From assembly GCF_907164915.1 (NCBI RefSeq), contig NC_061867.1, positions 30,997,751 through 31,061,750 on the forward strand: a DNA stretch of 64,000 bases, written 5' to 3'. Position 1 is the first letter of the stretch. Each line of letters starts with the position of its first letter. A program made the translations under genes and the position numbers. Shown here piece by piece: positions 43,803 through 54,104 of the stretch. The notes below the pieces were generated by a model. The model had not been told where the DNA came from. It did not search any database and saw only the letters and a program-made list of their open reading frames with translations. This DNA comes from Impatiens glandulifera (lineage: Eukaryota > Streptophyta > Magnoliopsida > Ericales > Balsaminaceae).

Positions 43803-44715
43803 TCTGTAAATTTAAAAATTCACGGGTCAAGAAATCAGGGAGATTATTATCTATCCCTTTTTTGTATGATATTTCAAAATGAAATGGGGCTAAATGAGCT
43901 TGCCATTTGGCAAACATTTGTTTTGACACATCATGTTTAAAATCTTTCCGGAACATGAATTTAGCTGCGTTGCAATCTGTTCGTATAATAAATTTTTGAT
44001 TATATAAATCATCTTAGAATTTTAAAACACATTTGACTATCGCCAAAATTTCTTTTGCGACTGTCGCATAATTCTTTTGAGAGTTGTTCCATTTCCCTGA
44101 ATGGAATCTGACAAGATAGACCTATTTTGTTTCTGGATCTAATTGAGTTAGTATTCCTCCAAATCCTATGTCAGATGCATCAGTCTCAATTACCTTTTCC
44201 CAATTCGGGTTACTTATCATTAAACAAGGGAGTACCTTTACTTTATTTTTAATTCTCTTAATAGCCTCTGTATGATGGTTTGACCATGGTTTAGGGTTCT
44301 TCTTCAGTCTTTCATATAAGATTGATGTATCTTCTGTTAGATTTTTATAGTATGGAGCCACATAATTTAAGTTGCCTAAAAATCTTTGTAACTGTGTTTT
44401 ATCAGTGATCACATTAGGGAATTTTTCCGCAAATTCTATGTTTCTATTAATGGGAGTAATATTTCCCTTTTCAATGATATGACCTAAAAACCTTATTCTT
44501 GTTTTGAAAAAATCCATTTTTGGTTTAGAAATTACTAGTCCATTTTGAGTTATTATTGTTTTGAACATATTTAAATGTTTGAAATGAGTTTCAATTGTTT
44601 TTGAATAAACTAATATGTCATCAATGTAAACAATTATAAATGTGCTATAAGGATTAAAGATATTATTCATAATTTTTTGAAATTTGGATGGAGCATTTTG
44701 TAATCCAAATGGCAT
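43803..44715 (-). pseudogene. Pararetroviral reverse transcriptase (second part) and RNase H
   Basis: It continues the pol gene after an in-frame TGA at about 44,791. It has FGLQNAPSKFQ, the catalytic YIDD, FLGHII and LQRFLGNLNY of a caulimovirid/Ty3-class RT. RNase H follows with ETDASDIGFGG. A further stop at about 44,122 interrupts RNase H, which is still readable to about 43,803 with TDCNAAKFMF and a terminal DFLTREFL. There is no integrase domain after RNase H, which separates pararetroviruses from gypsy elements. Confidence 0.85.
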
Positions 44716-44790
44716 TACATTCCATTCATAATGTCCTATAGGGACATTGAATGCTGTTTTATACCTGTCAGATTTTTCAATCTGGATTTG

Positions 44791-46167
44791 TCAATATCCT
44801 GATTTTAAGTCAAACTTTGAAAATATTAAACTATCATACAGTCTATCTAACAGATCCTTTTTATTAGGAATTGGGTGCCTAATCCATTTTAATACTTTGT
44901 TTAGGGGTTTATAGTTTATTACTAACCTTGGCACGCCTCTTTCGATTTCTGAATGTTTATTTACGTAGAAAGCCGTACATGACCAAGGTGATTGTGATGG
45001 ACTTATTAATCCCTTCTGCAGTATTGTATCTATCTCTTTTTTGCATAATTCTAGATATTCTGAATTCATTTGGCAAGGTCTTGCCTTTGTAGGAATATTC
45101 TTTTCATTAAAAGCTTCCTCATATGGTAGTGAAACTATATGTTTCTTTCTATCCCAAAATGCATTAGGATGTTCATTACAAATATCTATTGAAAGTTGGT
45201 CTTTTAGCAGATCTATTTTTTCTTGTAATTTAGGATTTTCTAGTTGTTCATCTATTGTTATTAGACTTATTTCTTGCTTTAGAAAATATATTTGATCTTG
45301 TTTTGCTTTGATATTATCATATATACTATGTAACATTTTAGTAAACGGTTCCACAATAAATTCTAGAAAAATATCATGTTTCTGGAAGGTTCCTGTAATA
45401 CCTTTATTATTAATCATCTTAATAGGGTAGATTGTGTTTAAAAATGGGGTTCCAAGTATGACCTGATTTGATATATCTTTAGCAAGTATAAAGCTCTGAG
45501 GAATGCATTTATTATCAGTACATATATAAGCTTTTGGAAGTTTATATTGGATTTGGAGTTTATCTCCCCCTGCATGCCACAGGGTATGACTTGTTTTATG
45601 AAAATACCTAGTAGGGATTAGTCCTTCCTGAATAACATTTAAATCTGCTCCGCTATCAACAAGAGCAGTAAATGATCTTGTATAATGATTATCTATTAGG
45701 AGAGATATTTTTATGTGCCATTTTTGGGATTTAACCATTTCTATTGTGGATAAAAAAATTTCTGAGAAGATATTTTCTTCAATTTCTACTTTGTTGTCAT
45801 TATAGTGATTTTTTTCGTTATGGTTATCCTCAAGCTTAGTTATTCTAGACTCTTGTATAACATTCTTCTTTTTTAATATCTTAATTTCTTCCTTTAAATT
45901 ATTAATTTCTTTGTAAAGATTTGTGAGTGTTGTATTCTCTTCTTTGTTTTGAATCATGTGTCTGAGTTGATTCATTACTTCACTCATAGTGTAAGATTTA
46001 TTATGATTATTATAATTGAATCTCTTTTCTTCGGGCTCTTCATTTTTAGAGGATGAAGTTCCTTCTTCAGAATTAAACTGATCTATGATATGCATTCTTA
46101 ATTCTGGGTCTTTGATGGCTTTTAGTAATTCAAAAGCATGATTTGATGTTAAAACATTAACTTTCAT
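44791..46167 (-). CDS. Pararetroviral protease and reverse transcriptase N-terminal part
   Basis: 458 codons. A Lys/Glu-rich coiled coil lies about residues 82-117. The aspartic protease active site is DSGAD at 171-175 (ALVDSGADLNVI). RT motifs begin near 400 (VPRLVINYKPLN) and reach FSKFDLKSGY, where a Trp codon position of the family reads TGA. The next part is at 44,715. The single stop apart, the frame is open. Confidence 0.82.
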   Translation of the reverse strand: MKVNVLTSNHAFELLKAIKDPELRMHIIDQFNSEEGTSSSKNEEPEEKRFNYNNHNKSYTMSEVMNQLRHMIQNKEENTTLTNLYKEINNLKEEIKILKKKNVIQESRITKLEDNHNEKNHYNDNKVEIEENIFSEIFLSTIEMVKSQKWHIKISLLIDNHYTRSFTALVDSGADLNVIQEGLIPTRYFHKTSHTLWHAGGDKLQIQYKLPKAYICTDNKCIPQSFILAKDISNQVILGTPFLNTIYPIKMINNKGITGTFQKHDIFLEFIVEPFTKMLHSIYDNIKAKQDQIYFLKQEISLITIDEQLENPKLQEKIDLLKDQLSIDICNEHPNAFWDRKKHIVSLPYEEAFNEKNIPTKARPCQMNSEYLELCKKEIDTILQKGLISPSQSPWSCTAFYVNKHSEIERGVPRLVINYKPLNKVLKWIRHPIPNKKDLLDRLYDSLIFSKFDLKSGY

Positions 46168-46197
46168 ATCTGAAAATTGAGATATGATTCTATATAA

Positions 46198-47241
46198 TTA
46201 TGATTTGTCAATATTTTGATCTAGGTTATTTGTTTCCTTTTTAGGACAACTTAATCCTGATCGGCAAGGCTCACTATCAGAGTCTTCCGAGCTTGATTCC
46301 GAAATATTTTCATTATCTAGGTCATCTATTTCAGAATCACTAGGTATTGAATCTGAACCAGATTCTTCAGATTCTGAGTTTTGTAAAGTTTGTATTATTA
46401 ATCTTTTTGTGTCTTCTGGGATTTCAAGATTATTAATTTTTTTCTTTGCCCAACAGAATTTTGAGGTGTGTCCTAATTTTCCACAGTTGTAGCATTTCTT
46501 ACTATTTTTGAATTTTTTTGACTTGTTTTTAACCTTTTCTTCCCTCCTCTCATTTTTTATGTCCGAGTACTTTCGGAATGGTTTTCTATATTTGTGAAAT
46601 TTATTATATTTCACCCTTTTCTCTTTTCTAGATGTAGGACTATCTATTCCAAATTGTTGGCAAAATTGACCTAATTGTTGTTTTTCATTTTGACTCTGTC
46701 TTTTAATTTGTTGGTTTAACCTTATTTCATTACATAAGGCTAGTCCTTCCTGTATACAGGTATCTATTAATACACCATATGTATAATTTTCATATGGTAT
46801 CATTGAATGACTCTTTTTGAGATTTCTTCTAACCCTTTCAGCAAATAAGCTAGGGAGGCCATCTATAAATTTGGATTTCCAATGTACATTATTACATTCT
46901 GGTAGTTCCATTACTCTACTTAGAAAGGTATCTTTGTACCATCTAAAATCTGAGAGTGTCTTGCACCTTAGGTTCTGTAATAATGTTCTAATTGTATCAC
47001 TATTATCACTTAACCTTCCCGTGAAGTGTTCAATGATGTTAATTGCTAATGTATAAACTGCATGTTCAGTTAGGCTATTGTTTTCTTGTTTTACAGTGTT
47101 AAGAATAGAATCTCTATTTTCTTGGGAAAAATAATTATCCCACCAGCCCTTTAATTGTCCAGTGAATCCGGCAACAATCATTGTTGCTATTGTTTTATCA
47201 CTATTTTTACTATTTTTACAAACTGTTGAGTACATTAGCAT
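46198..47241 (-). CDS. Pararetroviral coat protein with zinc knuckle, 347 aa
   Basis: Virion capsid protein of a caulimovirid. Near the N-terminus GFTGQLKGWWDNYF and later WKSKFIDGLPSLFAERV match the usual capsid core. A basic region (Lys/Arg-rich, 205-249) precedes a complete CX2CX4HX4C knuckle (Cys250, Cys253, His258, Cys263). An acidic Ser/Glu/Asp tail follows (290-335), as in caulimovirid coat proteins. It starts about 20 bp after the upstream ORF's stop. The frame is intact. The beginning of the capsid core may lie in the upstream ORF. Confidence 0.8.
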   Translation of the reverse strand: MLMYSTVCKNSKNSDKTIATMIVAGFTGQLKGWWDNYFSQENRDSILNTVKQENNSLTEHAVYTLAINIIEHFTGRLSDNSDTIRTLLQNLRCKTLSDFRWYKDTFLSRVMELPECNNVHWKSKFIDGLPSLFAERVRRNLKKSHSMIPYENYTYGVLIDTCIQEGLALCNEIRLNQQIKRQSQNEKQQLGQFCQQFGIDSPTSRKEKRVKYNKFHKYRKPFRKYSDIKNERREEKVKNKSKKFKNSKKCYNCGKLGHTSKFCWAKKKINNLEIPEDTKRLIIQTLQNSESEESGSDSIPSDSEIDDLDNENISESSSEDSDSEPCRSGLSCPKKETNNLDQNIDKS

Positions 47242-47262
47242 CCTATGTACTGTATTATAAAT

Positions 47263-48114
47263 TTATTTGTTTGAATATCCATCAATATTCCATTCATAGA
47301 TTTTGTTTCCTGAATAACTAATATCAATTGTATTTGTGTATTCTTCATGTAAAACATCCATTGGTGTTGGTCTATTGTAGTAAAATTTACTTTGTATAGG
47401 TTTATCAGCCCATTTATCTATTTTATTAATATGATCTCTGTTTTCCTTGTCTAATGTCTTAATGCTTAGCTTGCTAAATTTTTCTTCAAGAATTTTCTCA
47501 AACTCTTGCATTGGCCTTAGTTTGAAATCAGATATGATGGGAGGTGGTTGGAAAGTTGGTAAAGCTTCTTTTTCTTTTGGAATTATTTTTGACGTTCCTG
47601 GTTTGATTTCATTTAAAGATTTTATTAATTTTTCAATTTTATTTTCCATGGATTGTAACTGTTCTCCTAGAATATTTAGGAATAGACTTGTGTAGTTTTG
47701 TTGTTCAAACATATTATTGATATGCTTGCATGTTATTGGGAGCGTATCATTTTCAATTAAATTTTTGTATGGCGCGAAATTTAGTATTTTTTCTCCCTTT
47801 TCAATATGGAAAGGTTGTTGGGGTGGATATGTCCCTAGATAGGTTTTTCCTGATTCTAATTTGAAAGTTCTTTCAATTACCGAAATATAATTTTTAACAT
47901 AGGTGCTTATGAACCAAGAGGTAAAAGGAATTAAAGCATTTTTCGCAGTACAGAACTCATAAAATTCTTTTTCGAATTGTTTTATTTCGTTGGTGTGAAA
48001 ACTTTCAAAAAACCATTTTCTGAATTGGGTATATCCCGGATTTTTGAATTCATTTGAAATTATTTTTCTGGCTGTAGAGCTAGTATTGAAATCTATTTTG
48101 GGTGTAATAATCAT
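47263..48114 (-). CDS. Pararetroviral ORF between movement-protein and coat regions, 283 aa
   Basis: FRKWFFESFHTNEIKQFEKEFYEFC and NNMFEQQNYTSLFLNILGEQL, followed by a coil (MENKIEKLIKSLNEI), resemble the linker region between movement and coat proteins in florendo/petuvirus-type polyproteins (family memory). The start codon directly follows the preceding stop (TAA then ATG). A virion-associated or assembly role is possible but not shown. Confidence 0.55.
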   Translation of the reverse strand: MIITPKIDFNTSSTARKIISNEFKNPGYTQFRKWFFESFHTNEIKQFEKEFYEFCTAKNALIPFTSWFISTYVKNYISVIERTFKLESGKTYLGTYPPQQPFHIEKGEKILNFAPYKNLIENDTLPITCKHINNMFEQQNYTSLFLNILGEQLQSMENKIEKLIKSLNEIKPGTSKIIPKEKEALPTFQPPPIISDFKLRPMQEFEKILEEKFSKLSIKTLDKENRDHINKIDKWADKPIQSKFYYNRPTPMDVLHEEYTNTIDISYSGNKIYEWNIDGYSNK

Positions 48115-48576
48115 TTAAATAGAAAAGTTCATTTCCGACATTGTCGGTTCAGGTTCATTTAGAGTTTGAGTGTTATTTTCCCTAACAATATTTTGTCTGT
48201 TGATATATAATCTTTCTGTAATTGGAGTTGAATCTTCTGAAAACGTTGATTCCCTTATTTGAGAGGTGGATGCCCTAGAGGGATACTCAACCTTATAATC
48301 TAATGGTGAGATATATGATTTGATAGAGATATGTCTTTGTATTGGACATAACTTTAGGTTTGTGTCAAATCTTACTTCGACACTTCCTTCCTCACTTTGA
48401 CAAATATCTAATATATTATTATGATTCTGGACCTGTGGTTTTACAGGTACAGCTTGTTCTATTTTCCAGTTATCTGGGAACGATATTTCTTCCCATTTAA
48501 TTGGTCTCCTACTAGTTATGTTTGATTTATCACAATTTGTTTGTATTAAAATTGTTTCATTATTAGGTTTGTCCAT
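48115..48576 (-). CDS. Pararetroviral 5' ORF, probably the C-terminal part of the movement-protein region
   Basis: 153 codons. PIKWEEISFPDNWKIEQAV resembles a segment just after the 30K-type movement domain in plant endogenous caulimovirids. The conserved movement core itself is not found here or up to 48,755. The element is therefore truncated at its 5' side, and no tRNA-Met primer site was seen on this side. Function uncertain. Confidence 0.5.
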   Translation of the reverse strand: MDKPNNETILIQTNCDKSNITSRRPIKWEEISFPDNWKIEQAVPVKPQVQNHNNILDICQSEEGSVEVRFDTNLKLCPIQRHISIKSYISPLDYKVEYPSRASTSQIRESTFSEDSTPITERLYINRQNIVRENNTQTLNEPEPTMSEMNFSI

Positions 48577-48754
48577 TATTCTACAAAGTGGATTTAAAGT
48601 GAATAATGGTTTATAATATATATTCTATAACAAACACACATTACTTCCGATCTGGGAGCATAATTATATCCATGTGTTTTAACATTTAATGTTAGGGAGT
48701 CAGTTATATAATTATCAATCTTATATATATATATAATGACATTAATTGAATTTA

Positions 48755-49245
48755 AACATTAACAAATCATTATATGAATATATTTTATGTACTACTATCT
48801 TGTCCCTCCTCTTAATTCATTTTATTAGAAAATTTAATTTTAACAAGCAATAGTTTTAGTAGAAATTCTTGTTAATTAGTATGCTTTTAATTTGATTATA
48901 TAGGTCATAACTCTTCAATCTAAGCTTATGACCTTGCAATCCCATGTAGCCAGTCAGCCGCCACCTCAGCAACAACCGTCGTCTTCTCTGTTCATGTCGG
49001 ACTTCCCTTTTGCTGGCGCTGCCACCCATGACATGGCACATGTCTTTGAGTTTGATCCAAATATTGGATCATCTCAACAACAAGATTCATGGGCAGCCAA
49101 TCAGCAGTAGTTCCATGATCAGAACACTTTCGCCGGAGCTCCGATGGGCAGCGACGGTTGGGAAGACTTTGCTAGGGAGTTACTGCTGAGGTATCAAAGA
49201 TCTGCCCCCAAGCATATGCCACCTGTAAATGTTTCTAAGTTATAA
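48755..49245 (+). pseudogene. LBD 3' half (intron end and exon 2), direct copy
   Basis: Intron similarity begins near 48,755, the acceptor AG is at 48,902-48,903, and exon 2 spans 48,904-49,245. It keeps the LBD gene 1 frame throughout ([58 protein letters not shown]) but has a TAG at 49,108-49,110. No exon 1 is present upstream: the pararetrovirus is there instead. Confidence 0.82.
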
Positions 49246-49972
49246 AATTTCATATATTTTGATTTTCCATGTTATTGTTATGAATCCATATTAATAAATT
49301 AGGTTAAATAAAATATATGCTTATTAATTAATCTTTACTATATTTGTTTAAAAAATGTTGACCGATGGCCACCGGACCATATCGGCCTCAAGCCAGCCTA
49401 GGCGGAGGCTCGCATTTTGAGCAACGCCCAAGAAGATAAAAATGTTGTCGTTGTTGCCTTGGGTTCAATGACTCATTTGAAAAACTGTAGAAATCATATA
49501 ATATTCTTTACTCTACCAAATTGGAAATGATTCCATGACGTAAGAATCATTTCTCATACGATCTCGTAAACCCTAGTCGCTAGAGGAGATAGATTGCAGC
49601 CGAAAAGTGAAAGACCATTAACGACCTCGACTAAAAATTGGAACCGACCCTCGGGCTGCCTATTAAAGTTTCATAGGATCTTTGTGAAGATGGGAGTAGA
49701 AAAATGGAAAAGAAATTCAACTCCAAAGGATTTCCGTCGTCAAAGCACCTCAATTGTTTTCTATTTTTTTAGATTTTGAACTATAAACTTTATTCGATAG
49801 TGGGAATCATTATAGATTGGTCATGATCCCATTTAGAAACTATGTTAGTAATTGAAACATCTCCATTATCATGTAACATTTGAATTTTGAAAAAAATTGA
49901 CTTCAACAAAAAAAAATGTGAATTTTGTGTTCTATCTTAGAAACTAGGTTAGTAATTGAATCATCTCCATTA
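49246..49972. other. Third copy of the LBD downstream block
   Basis: 49,350-49,900 matches 6090-6720 and 59,610-60,080 (CTCATTTGAAAA, AACCGAC...CTC, TTCATAGGATC). No gene was seen. The 61-aa ORF at 49,594 is not conserved in the other copies. Confidence 0.6.
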
Positions 49973-50510
49973 TCCCTTTCCACGACTTAATTTTTGAATG
50001 ACAAAATTATCTGGTGACTAGGGATGACAATAGAACGGATCGAACGGAAATATATTTACCATTCTGCCTCATTCTATTTTGGAGTAGTTTTTCAACTACC
50101 ATCCCCGCAGAATACTGTTATATCATAATTTAAGAAAAATACAAATATTTTTGATAAATTTATGTCAACGAATTTTTGATTTTATATATATATATATTGT
50201 AATATATTGAAAATTATATTGTTATAAATAAATAAACTTAAAACTCATACAAAATATGAATAATAATTAAATAAATTAGTGATATTATATATTAATTATG
50301 TTTTCTTAATAATCAGGGTAGAATCGGGGTGTGATCAGGACGAGGGACACCAATACCATCATCGCTCCATCCCCGGTCAACTACCGGTCATACTGGGGGA
50401 AAACTTCTCTAACAGGGTAATTCAAATCGGAAACCATGTGATGGATTAAAACTGTCATTCCTACCAACGATAGTTTATCTGGCATGTCATTTGATCGAGG
50501 AAATATAGTC
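49973..50510. repeat. Direct repeat, copy 1 (538 bp)
   Basis: Pairs with 50,591-51,120. It starts at CTTTCCACGACTT and ends GGAAATATAGTC. It contains GGGATGACAAT...CTACCATCCCCG and ATACCATCATCGCTCCATCCCC, a composition typical of a dispersed plant transposon family. The superfamily was not determined. Confidence 0.75.
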
Positions 50511-50590
50511 TGAACGGGGTTCGAAAAAAAAATGGTTTAGTGTTGTTTTGATTGCTTTGTCGAAAAAAAAATGGTTTAGTCTGAAAAGGG

Positions 50591-51120
50591 CCTTTTCACG
50601 ACTTGGTTTTTGAAGGAAAAAACTAGCTGGTGACTAAGGATGACAATGGGACGGATCGGGCAAGGAATGCATTTATCATTCTCGCCTCATTCTACTTCGG
50701 AATATTTTTTTCAACTACCATCCCCGTAGAATTATACCATAATCTCTAAAAAATACAAATACTTTTGATAAATTTATGTGAACGAATTTTTAATATTATA
50801 TATATATGTGATAATATATTAAAACTTTATATAATTAAAAAGAAATAAATTTAAAACTCATACTAAATATGAATAATAATTAAATATATTATTATATTAT
50901 AAATTAATTATGTTTTTTTAATATTCGGGGTAGAATCGGGGTGAGATAATAACATGGACACAAATACCATCATCGATCTATCTCCAGTCAGCTACCGATC
51001 AAACCGAGAAAAAATTGCCCTAATGGGTAATTCAAATCGAAAACCATGTGATGGATTACAACTGTAATCCCTACCAACGACAATGCATTTGGCATGTCAT
51101 CTGACCGAGGAAAGATAGTC
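50591..51120. repeat. Direct repeat, copy 2 (530 bp)
   Basis: Collinear with copy 1, with substitutions and small indels. It is separated from copy 1 by about 80 bp that themselves contain a short GTTCGAAAAAAAAATGGTTTAG-like doublet. The pair looks like a local tandem duplication. Confidence 0.75.
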
Positions 51121-51479
51121 ATATACAACATTGGCCTGTCATCTGATCGAGAAAAGAAAAAGTCATCCGACCAAAAAAAAGGTTAGTCAACCAAGGATCC
51201 CGGATCCCCTTCCGACTTGGTCTACTCCTCAAGCGAATGACTCTCGCATTGGATTGTCCGTTGATAGAGGGACTCACTTGGTCCTGAAATTGAGAAAAGG
51301 TGCGGGTCACATTCGACCCAATTGAAAGGAAGATGTGTTGCACTAATAGGGGTTTATGGAGTCGGCATTTGGGGGCCAGTATTCAAGAGAATAATATTAT
51401 CCCACATTACACAATTCATTGGCGCCACCTCATCACAACACCTTAGATCATCTATGATAGTCCATAATCGTAAGTTAAT

Positions 51480-52585
51480 TGCTTTTAATATACATTTCAG
51501 TTTAAAATCAATCATAATTTGTTTCATATAAATCGTTTATATTTCAGAATAAATTTGATTATGATGATATTGAGAGTTATCGAGATGACACTTTGAGACA
51601 CGTGAAGACAATGTCACCAAGATAAGGCCCCACGATGGAAAAGTGTACGGAGTCAGGGCGGATAAGCTTAATGAAATGAACCAACAAGATTGTGAGTGAC
51701 TGCTTGAAAACTATTATTTTCCCAATAAATTTCAGGTTTCTTTTTTCAAATTTTTTACTTAATATAAAAAATTTAATCTAACATTATATATTAATTGCAT
51801 AAACGAAGCGCTACCGGCATAGAAAACAAAAATAAATTAAACTATGCACATCAGCTTGATAGCAATACATTCACAAAGTTGCAGCGAGAAATTGTAAGAC
51901 TTATTTTTTTAAATTTGTTTTCAAATAAATTAAAATTGATCTTTCAATCTTTAGAAGTGCAATAAGGGTCAACTCCAAGCTATGAAGAATTATTTTTGGC
52001 GACTAGGACCAAAAATGATAAATTTGTTGATCCGCACGTACTAGAGAAAGTGATAAGTATAAAATATGTTTACTTTACATTTTATCTATTATTGACAATA
52101 ACATATTTTGTTGTAAGATGAACTAAGACATATGCGAGCTGAATGTCTCGTCATTTCTAATATCGATTTAGTTGAAGGAGTTTTTGGCCCTCAAGACAAT
52201 GGAAAATTTATTGGGATGTGATCAATTTTAGCTTCCCAAGTTCGAGGCCAGCGCAGTCTAAAAAACAACTCCACGGAGACAATTTCACAATGCAGTAAAG
52301 ACTCAATGATTTGGAAGACATGATGAGTGACCAACAAAGAACGTTGGAAGAGAGGATGAGATAGGAGAGGGCCAAGATGTAAGTCAGGTTGAGGGAGGAG
52401 AGTATCGAGATGATGCGTCTTATATCACAGTTTATGTGTGGCGGTGGTTCATCAATCATGTCGTCTTTGAGCAATTTACTTATAATGTCGGTCAATCATC
52501 TAGTCATGGTTCATCCACGATAATTCAACCCGTGCAGCCCCAAAAACAAGATGACGATGATTTTGGGGAAGACGACGCATATTAA
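51480..52585 (+). pseudogene. Transposase_24 (Ptta/En/Spm-like) relic
   Basis: Scattered frames match the plant Ptta/En/Spm-associated protein: NKLNYAHQLDSNTFTKLQREI (51,815-51,895), SYEELFLATRTKNDKFVDPHVLE (51,975-52,050), then a charged coil DLEDMMSDQQRTLEERM (52,300-52,360) and a terminal Gln/Asp-rich stretch. Stops and probable introns interrupt it. The assignment rests on motif memory and needs a profile search. A lone 95-aa frame on the other strand is a shadow. Confidence 0.5.
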
Positions 52586-52589
52586 ATAA

Positions 52590-53900
52590 GAATATTTTTT
52601 TATGTATAATTAGAATTCAAATTTTGGTGTAATATTGATTATTATTTTGTATTTGTTTAAGAACATTTGTTATGATTTTTAATATAGTTTAGTTTTGGTT
52701 CAATTTCATTTAAGCGTTTATGATTTAATTTTGATTATATTTTAGGTTTTGTAATATTATTAAAATATATATTTTTAATTACATTCATGTTACGACTTAA
52801 ATCAATTTCATTTCCAAGGAATAAATTAATATAAAATTTAGACAAATAAAATGCTAACACATTTTTTATATAATGACCTAAGTTTTTAAAAAATAATTTG
52901 GTTCCTTATATTCACTAAGACAGAACGTTGACCTTTCTTTCTTTTTTTTTAAAAAAAAAAAAACAAACTTTTATCTAGTCAATTTACTATTTGATTCTTC
53001 ATCTCATTTTACAAAATCCAAAAAAATAACTAATTATGGAAATAGAACTAACAAGTTTACTAAACACGTTTTCAAAGAAGAAACGAAGATTTTGGGTGTT
53101 ACAAATTCTATAACCATTTAAAAAATATATATAATTTAAGTTGTGATCTTTTTTAGAATCCATTAAATAAATTATAAATTTTAGTTAGTAAATGTAATTT
53201 ATTTGTACAACTTCTCTTTTTGTTAACTTTATTTCTGATTTTTTTTTTCAAACATCATTTTATCTATTTTTTTCTTTATAATAATTTTTGGTGGCAATAG
53301 GAGAAGATTATGAGACACAACCTTACACATTTTTATTTTTTATTTATAAAAGATTTATTTCATTTTTTTCATAAAAAATGTACAATTATGAGTCAGTATT
53401 ATACCAACATAATTAACAAATTTCAAGCAAACATTCATTCGGTATTATAAAAATTATAAAGCAAAAATATATTTTTTTTCAAACACAAAGATGATCGTAT
53501 ATATTTTGTAACAATATTTATAACAACTTGTTTGCTCCTTTTTTCAATTATTAGAAGAAATTTGATAGTCATTTTGACTAAGTGAGTTTCAAAACAGCAA
53601 GATACAAACGGTTAGTGCATGGAGAGAGTAAATATAATTTTGAATTTTTTTTGTTAGTGAGGTTCTTTTGTGTATATGGTCTTTAGTTTAAAGGTTGATG
53701 ATGTTTTTTGTTTGGCTATTTTTGTTTTTTCATGTTTTTTTGAAATTTGAGGTTTTTAAACTTTTTAGAATTAAATTATTAAAATATTTTTTATTTTAAA
53801 TTTTAACTTTATAAAACTAAATAAAAGACATTATAAAATTTTATAATTATTAAATTAACTATTGGTTAAAATATAGATGATGAATAATATTTTTATAAAA
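52590..53900. other. AT-rich intergenic DNA
   Basis: No coding, repeat or RNA signal was recognised. Homology to unit 1 begins near 53,870-53,915. Confidence 0.5.
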
Positions 53901-54028
53901 TCGATTTTAAAATATTACAAATAATTAATATTTAATTACAACCATTAAACTCAATTTTCTTTTTCTATCACTCCACTCTACAATAAAAAAGAACTCTATC
54001 AACCCACACCAATCTAAATAAAAACTCA

Positions 54029-54035
54029 TATATAA
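54029..54035 (+). promoter_or_regulatory. TATA box of LBD gene 2
   Basis: TATATAA 76 bp before the ATG at 54,105, in the same context as at 113-119. Confidence 0.55.
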
Positions 54036-54104
54036 GTTCAATTAATATTCATCCGAGTGTTTACACCAATAAAAACTCTAACTTCTCAAGAAAAAAAATA
54101 AACA

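Larger units (their letters stand above)
43315..48755 (-). mobile_element. Endogenous pararetrovirus (Caulimoviridae), truncated
   Basis: Five ORFs on one strand in the order [movement remnant]-[linker ORF]-coat-protease/RT/RNase H-[downstream ORF], with very short gaps, a TAA/ATG abutment and an ATGA overlap. There are no LTRs and no integrase. Both borders abut LBD intron sequence. The frames carry few breaks (two or three stops), so the copy is not very ancient. Genus is uncertain; florendovirus- or petuvirus-like is the best guess. Confidence 0.82.

Noticed and set aside
43315..48755. Pararetroviral block as a Ty3/gypsy element
   Set aside because: No LTRs and no integrase after RNase H. 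A coat-type protein with an acidic tail and an extra downstream ORF are caulimovirid traits.
49973..51120. The two 0.53-kb repeats as an LTR pair
   Set aside because: No TG...CA ends, primer site, purine tract or TSD, and only about 80 bp between them. A tandem duplication fits better.
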